Shown: positions 7,854 to 14,784 of the stretch, one piece after another
Position numbering within the stretch: position 1 is the stretch's first letter
Layout: each line of letters starts with the position of its first letter
Assembly: GCA_016764015.1 (NCBI GenBank)
Contig: JAESSR010000138.1
Location: 1 to 27,795, forward strand
Direction of reading: 5' to 3'
Source of the DNA: Phycisphaerales bacterium
GTDB lineage: Bacteria; Planctomycetota; Phycisphaerae; Phycisphaerales; UBA1924
DNA length: 27,795 bases
Translations under genes and position numbers: made by a program
The notes under the pieces: generated by a model
What the model was told of the DNA's origin: nothing
Seen by the model: the letters and a program-made list of their open reading frames with translations, nothing else
Databases searched by the model: none

Positions 7854-9200
7854 ATGAAAAACATCACACAGAAAAACATACAGCATTTTGCAGCAACCGC
7901 ACTCATTCTGGCCCTCTCAGGTTCGGCCCATGCGGCTGCTTCGCCCATCAATGAGGACCTCAAGCTCACCGCGGACGACGCCATCTTGAGCCCAAACTTA
8001 GCCATCTTCGGCACCACCGCCATCATCGGGGCACCCAGCAATGACGAAGGAGGCGTGTTTGCCTCCGGCTCTGTCTACCTTTTCGATACGACCACCGGAC
8101 AGCAACTGCCTTTCACGCTCACTGCGGAGGATGCCGTAGCGGGTGACCGACTCGGCATCTCCGTAGCGATCTCAGGCACCACCGCCATCGTTGGGGGGGC
8201 CGGAGATGTCAACAACGACGACCGTGATGCTGGCTTGGCCTACCTCTTTAATACAACCACCGGCCAGCAACGCTTCAAGCTCACCGCGTCGGACGCCGAT
8301 TCGGCTGACGGATTCGGAAAATCTGTGGCCATCTCTGGCACCACCGCGATCATCGGGGCACCCGGCAATGACGGCGCGGGCCCGCAGTCTGGCTCCGCCT
8401 ACATCTACAACACGATGACCGGCGAGCAACTCTTCATTCTTACCGCGGACGACTCCATTACGCAGGCAGCGTTCGGCGAATCCGTGGCCATTTCCGGCAC
8501 CACCGCCATCGTTGGGGCCAGGGACAACCGCGGCGGGAGCTTCTTTGGCTCTGGCTTGGCCTACCTCTTCGATACGACCACGGGCCAGCAGCTGCCCTTC
8601 ACGCTGACCGCGGACAACCCCATGGCGGGTGACAGCTTCGGCGAATCCGTGGCCATCTCCGGCACCACCGCCATCGTCGGGGCTCACCTCCACGACGGCT
8701 CCGGCTCTGCGTACCTCTTCAACACGACCACTGGTCAGCAACTCTTCAAGCTCACTGCGTCCGATGCCGCGGCGGGCGACCAGTTCGGCGTCTCCGTGGC
8801 CATCTCCGGAACCACCGCCATCATTGGGGCAATTCGCAACGACGACGAGGGCATAGACTCCGGATCCGCCTATCTCTTTGACACCACCACGGGCGAGCAA
8901 CTCGCTAAGCTCGCCGCGTCCGATGCCGCGGGAGGTGACAACTTCGGCATCTCCGTTTCCATCTCCGGCACCACCGTCATCGTAGGGGCAAGGACCGCCT
9001 CCGGTTCTGCCTACCTGTTCGATACGCAGCCATGCCCCGCCGATTTAAACTGCGATGGTGTGCTGGACTTCTATGATATTCCTGTGTTCTTAACGGCGTT
9101 TGAGAACATGGATGCCTCTGCGGATTTTACTGGGGACTCAATCTTTGACTTCAATGATGTCGCGGCGTTCTTGGCGCTGTTCGCGATGGGATGTCCATAA
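7854..9200 (+). CDS. Secreted FG-GAP/integrin-alpha-like beta-propeller with dockerin tail
   Basis: The 448-residue protein has a signal peptide ending AHAA. It then carries about seven repeats of roughly 50 residues with the pattern GSAYLFDTTTGQQL, LTASDAAAGD.FG and SVAISGTTAIVGA, typical of FG-GAP propeller blades that bind calcium and form a surface-exposed wheel. The C-terminus (CPADLNCDGVLDFYD through FALFAMGCP-like end) is a dockerin-type tail with two calcium loops. The start is set at MKNITQK because AAAGGA precedes it and the signal peptide begins there. The repeats are also very similar at DNA level, so unequal recombination could change the blade number. The role is probably adhesion or cell-surface binding. 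A terminator follows at 9220. Confidence 0.87.
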   Translation: MKNITQKNIQHFAATALILALSGSAHAAASPINEDLKLTADDAILSPNLAIFGTTAIIGAPSNDEGGVFASGSVYLFDTTTGQQLPFTLTAEDAVAGDRLGISVAISGTTAIVGGAGDVNNDDRDAGLAYLFNTTTGQQRFKLTASDADSADGFGKSVAISGTTAIIGAPGNDGAGPQSGSAYIYNTMTGEQLFILTADDSITQAAFGESVAISGTTAIVGARDNRGGSFFGSGLAYLFDTTTGQQLPFTLTADNPMAGDSFGESVAISGTTAIVGAHLHDGSGSAYLFNTTTGQQLFKLTASDAAAGDQFGVSVAISGTTAIIGAIRNDDEGIDSGSAYLFDTTTGEQLAKLAASDAAGGDNFGISVSISGTTVIVGARTASGSAYLFDTQPCPADLNCDGVLDFYDIPVFLTAFENMDASADFTGDSIFDFNDVAAFLALFAMGCP

Positions 9201-9219
9201 CAAATAGATGTTCAATATT

Positions 9220-9265
9220 GAGGGTGCAGGTCGGCACGAGAGTGTCGGCTTGCACCCTTCATTTT
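9220..9265 (+). terminator. Hairpin terminator after the propeller gene
   Basis: GAGGGTGCAGGTCGGCAC pairs imperfectly with GTGTCGGCTTGCACCCTTC around a GAGA loop and is followed by ATTTTT. It lies 20 nt after the stop codon. Confidence 0.8.
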
Positions 9266-9320
9266 TGCGCACACTAAGAGTTGACATATCGGAAAGATAT
9301 TTGATTATTTTTATCAATTT

Positions 9321-9359
9321 GCTGAGAGATTCACAGGCCTGCGCCGCATTCATTATGGA
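9321..9359 (+). promoter_or_regulatory. Shared promoter-like block, copy 3
   Basis: GCTGAGAGATTCACAG gives TTCACA (9330-9335), then 18 nt containing CCTGCGCCGCATTC, then TATGGA (9354-9359). The downstream leader (TGTTCTGCACTCAAAGATGAAC) also resembles copy 2 up to the AAAGGA ribosome binding site. The block plus leader is thus conserved for about 100 bp between the two genes. Confidence 0.6.
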
Positions 9360-9412
9360 GAGTAGATTGTTCTGCACTCAAAGATGAACTCAAAAAGAAA
9401 AGGAAAATAGAA

Positions 9413-9898
9413 ATGAAAAACTTCACACAGAAAACCGCACAGTCTTTCACCGCAACCGCACTCGTATTGGCGTGCTCAGGCATGTCCATGATCGGATCGA
9501 CGGCGTATGGCTCACCAGTCCTCGTCAACGGGGGGTTTGAGAACCCTCTTGTGGGGGGGAGTGTGGTGCCGCTTCATACATTCGGAACTCAAATTTCACA
9601 GTTCCACGCTTCAGATGTCCCAGGCTGGTCCACCACTGATTCCGAAAATGCCATCGAGATCTGGCAAGATGGCGCGGCCGGAGTGAACGCATTTGAAGGC
9701 AATCAGTTCGCTGAAATCAATGCGACTACGACCGGCACTCTCAGCACAATGGTTACCCCTTCGAGTGGGAGCATGATCGGGTTTGAGTTTGCGCATCGAG
9801 GACGCAGCAGCAGCATCATCGCAGATGTTGCACTTGTCGAGATCTACGATCTAGGATTCGATGGGAGATTTGGCACCACGATGACATCCGGCTCATGA
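9413..9898 (+). CDS. PEP-CTERM exported protein, N-terminal part of a frameshifted gene
   Basis: This 161-residue fragment begins MKNFTQKTAQSF, nearly the same signal peptide as the preceding propeller gene, with AAAGGA upstream. It continues as an anchored secreted protein: LVNGGFENP, then a GWST segment, and FAHRGR followed by IYDLGFDGRFG. The frame ends early at TGA 9896-9898. Reading one base over from about 9878, the sequence continues D-D-I-R-L-M-S-E-L-F into the next fragment. A single lost base in GGCACCAC-GATGAC therefore explains the break. Before the lesion the gene would have encoded about 239 residues. Sequencing error and true decay cannot be told apart here. Confidence 0.75.
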   Translation: MKNFTQKTAQSFTATALVLACSGMSMIGSTAYGSPVLVNGGFENPLVGGSVVPLHTFGTQISQFHASDVPGWSTTDSENAIEIWQDGAAGVNAFEGNQFAEINATTTGTLSTMVTPSSGSMIGFEFAHRGRSSSIIADVALVEIYDLGFDGRFGTTMTSGS

Positions 9899-10131
9899 GC
9901 GAGCTATTTTCCGCGACGAATGTCGCTTGGAACTTCAATGAGCGATCGCTTGGGTTTGCGACAGGGAACACATTGCTTCTTCAGTTTGGAACTTTTTCGA
10001 CCGCAAGTATCGACCCCGCGGGTGGAAACTTTCTTGATGGAGTCCGGTTCGGCCAGAATGTGCCAGCGCCAGGATCGGTCGCCCTGCTGGCATTGGGAGG
10101 GCTGACAATGACTCGTCGACGACGGGCATAA
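9895..10131 (+). CDS. PEP-CTERM exported protein, C-terminal part of the same frameshifted gene
   Basis: This fragment holds the end of the beta domain (LFSATNVAWNF through NFLDGVRFG) and the sorting tail VPAPGS, VALLALGGL, RRRRA. As it stands it has no signal peptide, so a separate protein from the ATG at 9895 could not be exported or sorted. The ATGA overlap with the upstream stop is a by-product of the frame change, although weak coupled translation is conceivable. Confidence 0.65.
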   Translation: MSELFSATNVAWNFNERSLGFATGNTLLLQFGTFSTASIDPAGGNFLDGVRFGQNVPAPGSVALLALGGLTMTRRRRA

Positions 10132-10157
10132 CCATTACCGCACCGATTGGTATCACA

Positions 10158-13100
10158 TTAATCTGATCCGCGAATCTCGTCCGCCCATCGTCGCATGGCA
10201 TCGAGGTTCGCGGGTTTTTTTCCATTTGCTTTGGTGAGTTGATCGGCTTGATACTCTAGATTCCCCGCGATGTGTGGTGCAAGCCCCGTAAGATCCCAGT
10301 AACGAATTTCTGGATTGAAAGCAGCACTACAGGTTGCCATGGATTGCCCGTCGGGGCTTATCGCGATCCCCATAATCATATCATGATGCTTGGGTAAGCG
10401 GGTGAGCCGTGTCTCTTGTTCAACATCCCACAAACTTAGATTGCCATGCCTATCACCAGAAACGAGCACACGCCCATCTGGACCGAAATCCAGTGCAAAG
10501 ATCGAGGCGGGCTCATTTTGCAACTCACTCCGTTCCCCGGTCTTGATATTGATGAGTATAACATGTTTATTTTCACCACCCACGGCAAGAGTAAATCCAT
10601 CGGGGCTGAAACGAATGGCATGAAACTGGTCTTTGAACTGATAGACCTCTAGAAGATCGCCCGTGTGGACATCCCATAGACGGACTGAGCCACCCATCGA
10701 GCACGAAGCGATCTGTCGCCCATCGGGGCTGAATGCAACACTTGGTACTCGAACAGTGTGCCCTTCAAGAATCGTGACTTTACCAGTGTCAAGATCACGA
10801 AGAATGACTCGGGAATCGTCCCCGCCTGAAGCGAGAATATTTTCTGTCGGGCTCATGGCGACAGAATGAACGCTCGCTTTGTGTTCGGTAAATCGGTGGA
10901 GAATATTGCCTGTATGCGAATCCCATACAATGACAACGCCATCCATCCCCCCAGCTGCGAGAAGCCGGCCATCATGCCCAAAGCTCACAGAGTTCATGAA
11001 GTCTTGCTCGCCAATCAACTCAATCAGTGTTTCTCGGGATTGGATATCTGTGAGTATAACACTGTACTTTCCGGAATCGCTTTTCGTCCAAGCTAGCCTG
11101 TGCCCATCAGGACTGATAGCCAGATATTGAAGGTCTTCAACAAGCGGATCTGTAATGGTTTCCCAAGGGCGGAATGTGGGTTCCCAAGACTTCGCAACTT
11201 CAAAGCCAAATGAGACAAGCGATGACGAATCCGCGGGAGCGGCAACATGGATGACATTACCGAAATGCCCATCAAGACTTTGAACTGCCCGCCCATCGAT
11301 GGGATCCCATAGACTTAAAATATGCCCGGCGCTCGTTGCAAGGTATGGCTGTTCTCCGAACCAACATTGTGGCGATGAGAACTTGCCCGAAGTCAGCATT
11401 GGGATAATCGAGTTTGTTGAAGAAAAGTCCCACTCGTTCACCTTGGATTTTCCATCGCTCCAAACCAGTGTTTCGTTGTCGGATGAAAAGAGAAGCCCGC
11501 TTACACGACCATCTGTAATAATCTTTGAGAGTAATGTTTCTTCTGGCATATTCCAGATACTCAGCGTTGAGCGAGCCGAGTGATAACTAAGCTGATTTAC
11601 GGTGGCTGTAGCGAGCAAACTGCCGTCATCACTAAACCGCAAAGTGGTTCTTTGACCTTCTCCAGGATCCAAGGTGACAATATGAAGAGGAGCTTCTGGG
11701 TGGACAATCCTTGCAGCATTTGGGAATCCGCCACCCAGAATGCCATCGGGGCTCAGCAGGAACTCGCGTGAACCCGACAGCGATGGTGAATAGACATATG
11801 TATTCGTATCGGGGTGTTGTAAATCAATCAGCGACATCGGTTGAATCCCAATAAGGGAGCCATCCTCGATGCCCCACTGGATTCTTCCGTGATTTGTCAG
11901 AGCGAAGACCGATTTCTGATCCTTTGAAAACACCATATGATCAATCTTCAACTCGGTATTGAGCGTCGGACCGAGTTCTGCTGCCACTACGCGGATCAGC
12001 TCTAAATCTGGAAGAGCCCGCACCTGGATTGTGCCTGATTCAAGAGTCACGAGCAGAGAGCCATCAATACTCACCGCTGATTGGGATGGTTGACTGTCAG
12101 AATAAGTGATTGTCTTCAAACACGGATTTCGAGCATAAAACGACCATAACTCCCAGTAAGAATCCAGTGGTTCGAAGGCGCTACCGAAGCGGATTGGCTC
12201 CGGAGGGGGCATTCCTGGACTTGATTCAAGCTGAGCACTCCAGAGCAAGCTCAAAGCCTGTGATCCATTATCGTGCAACCCTACTGTATGAGCGAGCAAG
12301 ATGCTTCGTGCACGGAGTTCAAGCTTCACATCAACCTCAGCAGCCGATTTTTGCGAATAGAGAATCGTCATCATTGTTGCAAATACAACGATAACGATTG
12401 CCGAAGCCGCAGTGAGTGAAGATACCAACCAGTAACGACGGACCGTTTTATGAACCACATACCATGTGCTATCTCGTCGCGTGTCAATCGGTCTGCCTTC
12501 GAGATACAATGCGATGTCTCGTTGTAGGTCTTTCACCGAATCGTACCGAAGCTCTTTGTCTTTTCGGAGTGACCTGAGCACAATCTCATCAATGTCTTTG
12601 TCTAAGAACTTGGCGTGTGCGGATGGGGATTCCGGGATTTCGTGTTTTATACGATGAATAACACTCTGTAATGAGTCATCCACTTCGTAGGGAAACTTCC
12701 CGGCCATGAGTTGATAGAGAATGATGCCGAGGGAATAGACATCTGTCCGCATATCTATTGACCGTGGATCACCGGAAACCTGCTCCGGCGATGCATAGGC
12801 GAGTGTCCCAGCAAACTCGCCGGGTTGTGTTTGATGAACGGATGAGTCCTTTGAAAAACTGATGCGGTTTGCACCCATGGATGCTATCGACCCGAGCCCA
12901 ACGGGCTCAAGAGCTTTGGCGATTCCGAAGTCGAGGATATGGGGCTTATCGAGCTTATCAATAAGGATGTTCGCGGGCTTGAGATCACGATGGACGACGC
13001 CCTGCTGATGTGCGAAGCTGACCGCATCACAGATTTCAGCAAACAACTCGAGCCGAGCATGGATGTCATCTTTGCTCTCAACAACATGACGCTCGGCCCA

Positions 13101-13601
13101 TTGATCAATCGTCAGGCCATCGATAAACTCCATTGCAAAGCCGAATCTGCCATCCTTGAGTCGTCCAGCATCATAAATGGTCACAATCCCCGGATGCCTC
13201 AGGGAGGCAATTATTTCCGCTTCTCGTTCGAAGCGGCTTTGTTGTCGCTCAGTTGCTGACGATCCAAGGATAAGCATTTTGACAGCAACCGAACGCTTTG
13301 TTCGGATCTGGGTCGCCCGGTAAATGACCCCTTGTCCGCCACGATGGATTTCATACTCGACCCGGTATCCCCCTGGAAGAATCTCAGGCAACGGAGCATC
13401 AACAACTACATGCAGATTTGTATCACCATCCGAAATCTCGCCCGCGAATAGATCTAGAAAGTTGTTGTTTTCTTGAATCTGATCTATCGCAAGTTGACAA
13501 GCTGGGCAAGACGCGACATGGGTCTCAAGTGTGACATCGACAGAATCACCCTTTGCGATTGCTTCAAGTACCTCTTCAGATGGACAGTCTACTGGAGCCA
13601 T
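10158..13601 (-). CDS. Membrane Ser/Thr kinase with zinc-finger N-terminus and WD40 repeats
   Basis: In this 1147-residue protein, residues 28-35 form HxxxCxxC (HVASCPAC), like the zinc anti-sigma motif. The kinase domain spans about 79-370: glycine loop HRGGQG (86-91), Lys 108 in VAVKM, HRDLKPAN (204-211), DFG (224-226) and SPEQ (about 271). A transmembrane helix lies at about 390-416. The remaining 700 residues contain WD40-type repeats (SPDGR..A, D..V.LWD..TG), clearest from about 860 to 1130. The start is 6 nt after the sigma stop, so the two genes form an operon. The zinc motif suggests the N-terminus may hold the sigma factor directly, and the propeller may sense or scaffold. The fusion of anti-sigma-like, kinase and propeller parts is known in planctomycetes; the signal is unknown. 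Confidence 0.92.
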   Translation of the reverse strand: MAPVDCPSEEVLEAIAKGDSVDVTLETHVASCPACQLAIDQIQENNNFLDLFAGEISDGDTNLHVVVDAPLPEILPGGYRVEYEIHRGGQGVIYRATQIRTKRSVAVKMLILGSSATERQQSRFEREAEIIASLRHPGIVTIYDAGRLKDGRFGFAMEFIDGLTIDQWAERHVVESKDDIHARLELFAEICDAVSFAHQQGVVHRDLKPANILIDKLDKPHILDFGIAKALEPVGLGSIASMGANRISFSKDSSVHQTQPGEFAGTLAYASPEQVSGDPRSIDMRTDVYSLGIILYQLMAGKFPYEVDDSLQSVIHRIKHEIPESPSAHAKFLDKDIDEIVLRSLRKDKELRYDSVKDLQRDIALYLEGRPIDTRRDSTWYVVHKTVRRYWLVSSLTAASAIVIVVFATMMTILYSQKSAAEVDVKLELRARSILLAHTVGLHDNGSQALSLLWSAQLESSPGMPPPEPIRFGSAFEPLDSYWELWSFYARNPCLKTITYSDSQPSQSAVSIDGSLLVTLESGTIQVRALPDLELIRVVAAELGPTLNTELKIDHMVFSKDQKSVFALTNHGRIQWGIEDGSLIGIQPMSLIDLQHPDTNTYVYSPSLSGSREFLLSPDGILGGGFPNAARIVHPEAPLHIVTLDPGEGQRTTLRFSDDGSLLATATVNQLSYHSARSTLSIWNMPEETLLSKIITDGRVSGLLFSSDNETLVWSDGKSKVNEWDFSSTNSIIPMLTSGKFSSPQCWFGEQPYLATSAGHILSLWDPIDGRAVQSLDGHFGNVIHVAAPADSSSLVSFGFEVAKSWEPTFRPWETITDPLVEDLQYLAISPDGHRLAWTKSDSGKYSVILTDIQSRETLIELIGEQDFMNSVSFGHDGRLLAAGGMDGVVIVWDSHTGNILHRFTEHKASVHSVAMSPTENILASGGDDSRVILRDLDTGKVTILEGHTVRVPSVAFSPDGRQIASCSMGGSVRLWDVHTGDLLEVYQFKDQFHAIRFSPDGFTLAVGGENKHVILINIKTGERSELQNEPASIFALDFGPDGRVLVSGDRHGNLSLWDVEQETRLTRLPKHHDMIMGIAISPDGQSMATCSAAFNPEIRYWDLTGLAPHIAGNLEYQADQLTKANGKKPANLDAMRRWADEIRGSD

Positions 13602-13607
13602 AATACA

Positions 13608-14216
13608 TTAAGTCTCGGTCTGATACGCCTTCGTGAGTTGATCGACGATCTCCCGAAGCTTTGCGGTTACACGATTCTTGATCCTGTACACCTCGGCAAC
13701 CTCAACTCCTGACGAACTTGCAACTGTAACCGCCGGGACACCCTGTATCACAACCAACTCAAAAACCTGTAGGGTTCGGTCGGCGAACCGCCCACTCTCA
13801 CGAAGTGTATGAAATGCGCGTTTGAAGATTGCACGCTGTTGCTCTCGTTCCCATGTGACAGTCATCGCTCTTTGATCGGGGAGCGTTGAGATGACAGAGT
13901 CTCCTCGCCCGCCCGCCCCGCGCGCCCTGAGGCGGTGCGCATCCATGATCCGGTGCCGGCAGATTCCCATGAGCCAAGAACGAAGCCGTCCGTTGTTTGA
14001 TACATATTTTTTCTCGCGATAGTCTTTAAGAAACTGCACAAGGGTTTCTTGAGCAGATTCCGATGCTTCATCAGCGGTGAGCCCGAGTTGAACGCCGACG
14101 CCAATCAAGATAGGGCGATACCGCGCATCGAACTCTTCCCAGACACCTTGATCTTCTGGATCGTGAAGACGCTGGAGAAGAAGCGTTGTAGTGTTGGTGT
14201 TCATTGGTGTTTTCAT
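13608..14216 (-). CDS. ECF-type sigma factor paired with the WD40 kinase
   Basis: The roughly 202-residue protein has region 2 as W-EEFDARYRPILIGVGVQLGL, then ADEASESAQETLVQFLKDYREKKY and GRLRSWLMGICRHRIMDAHR. Region 4 lies near residues 145-195 (LQVFELVVIQGVPAVTVASS, then VEVAEVYRIKNRV). It is a different ECF branch from the two sigma factors at 2433 and 20473. ATG at 14216 is chosen over a TTG at 14228 because GAGGA sits about 6 nt before it. It leads a two-gene operon with the kinase. Confidence 0.88.
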   Translation of the reverse strand: MKTPMNTNTTTLLLQRLHDPEDQGVWEEFDARYRPILIGVGVQLGLTADEASESAQETLVQFLKDYREKKYVSNNGRLRSWLMGICRHRIMDAHRLRARGAGGRGDSVISTLPDQRAMTVTWEREQQRAIFKRAFHTLRESGRFADRTLQVFELVVIQGVPAVTVASSSGVEVAEVYRIKNRVTAKLREIVDQLTKAYQTET

Positions 14217-14415
14217 CAACTTCCTCAAGTCGTTGTACCCTGCAATGCTAGACCATGAGCACCTTCGCGTACGATTTAAACGATTGAGTGCGGATCATAC
14301 TTTATGAGTCCTCTAAGCAGTAAGAGCCAAAGGATTGGTTTATTACTCAAACCCCAATATACATCATTGTCCAACAAATGCGTCATAAAATCCGTTTTGA
14401 ACAGGTTTCTAGGGA

Positions 14416-14445
14416 CTGACCTACCCACATATTCTGCATCAAACG
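14416..14445 (+). repeat. Weak copy of the CTGACC...ATATTCTG repeat
   Basis: CTGACCTACCCACATATTCTG resembles CTGACCCCATATTCTG at 17708. It lies only 10 bp from the palindromic element. The match is short and could be chance. Confidence 0.25.
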
Positions 14446-14454
14446 GCAGCGTTC

Positions 14455-14568
14455 CTAGGCCGTGTCTGACGGCTCTATATTTTCATCATTTCGCCCCCCC
14501 CCAGAGGCCCGGGGGAGGCGATAAGAGCGTGTTCTTCTGTGGAAAACGAGCCGTCAGACACAACCTAG
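14455..14568. repeat. Complete palindromic repeat element (about 114 bp)
   Basis: The outer arms of 21 bp (14455-14475 and 14548-14568) pair at 19 of 21 positions and both end in CTAG/CCTAG. An inner stem, TCGCC-run-CCC against GGGGGAGGCGA (14491-14521), contains a run of nine C. The whole element could fold as a long cruciform. A second copy crosses the window start (1-60). Length, paired ends and two copies are compatible with a small non-autonomous mobile element or a REP-like repeat; no target duplication is evident. Confidence 0.75.
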
Positions 14569-14583
14569 CAGTACACATTTCCT

Positions 14584-14608
14584 TGACCTAGCGGGTCAGA
14601 ACGGGTCA
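14584..14608 (+). repeat. TGACCTAGCGGGTCA palindrome with a second CGGGTCA 10 bp on
   Basis: CGGGTCA starts at 14592 and 14602, exactly one helical turn apart. The first is the right half of an imperfect palindrome, TGACC-TAGCG-GGTCA. The rest of the 14217-14784 gap holds the palindromic element and the histidine kinase leader, with no gene. Confidence 0.65.
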
Positions 14609-14707
14609 GAACGAGACGAAATCTCCATCGCAAGTCAACATCGTTTCCTTGCATCCAAATGCTCACATAATCAGACCTTTACTAGGGGTTTGGCTAAGCA
14701 TGCCAAG

Positions 14708-14771
14708 AGATTGCCTTATGTGCGGCGCCCGCATGACCGATACCAAACACACTATTAGCCAAGGGCAATCT
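14708..14771 (+). promoter_or_regulatory. Inverted repeat in the histidine kinase leader
   Basis: AGATTGCCTT (14708-14717) can pair with AAGGGCAATCT (14761-14771) across 43 nt. It ends 13 nt before the ATG, where no strong ribosome binding site is visible. It may be an operator or an RNA fold affecting translation; weakly supported. Confidence 0.3.
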
Positions 14772-14784
14772 ATACCGGATTAAC

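Noticed and set aside
8172..8900. Gly-rich open frame antisense to the propeller gene
   Set aside because: Its periodic sequence mirrors the FG-GAP repeats on the other strand.
9876..9900. Programmed ribosomal frameshift joining the two PEP-CTERM fragments
   Set aside because: No slippery heptamer or downstream structure is apparent, and similar breaks occur in unrelated genes; decay or error is simpler.
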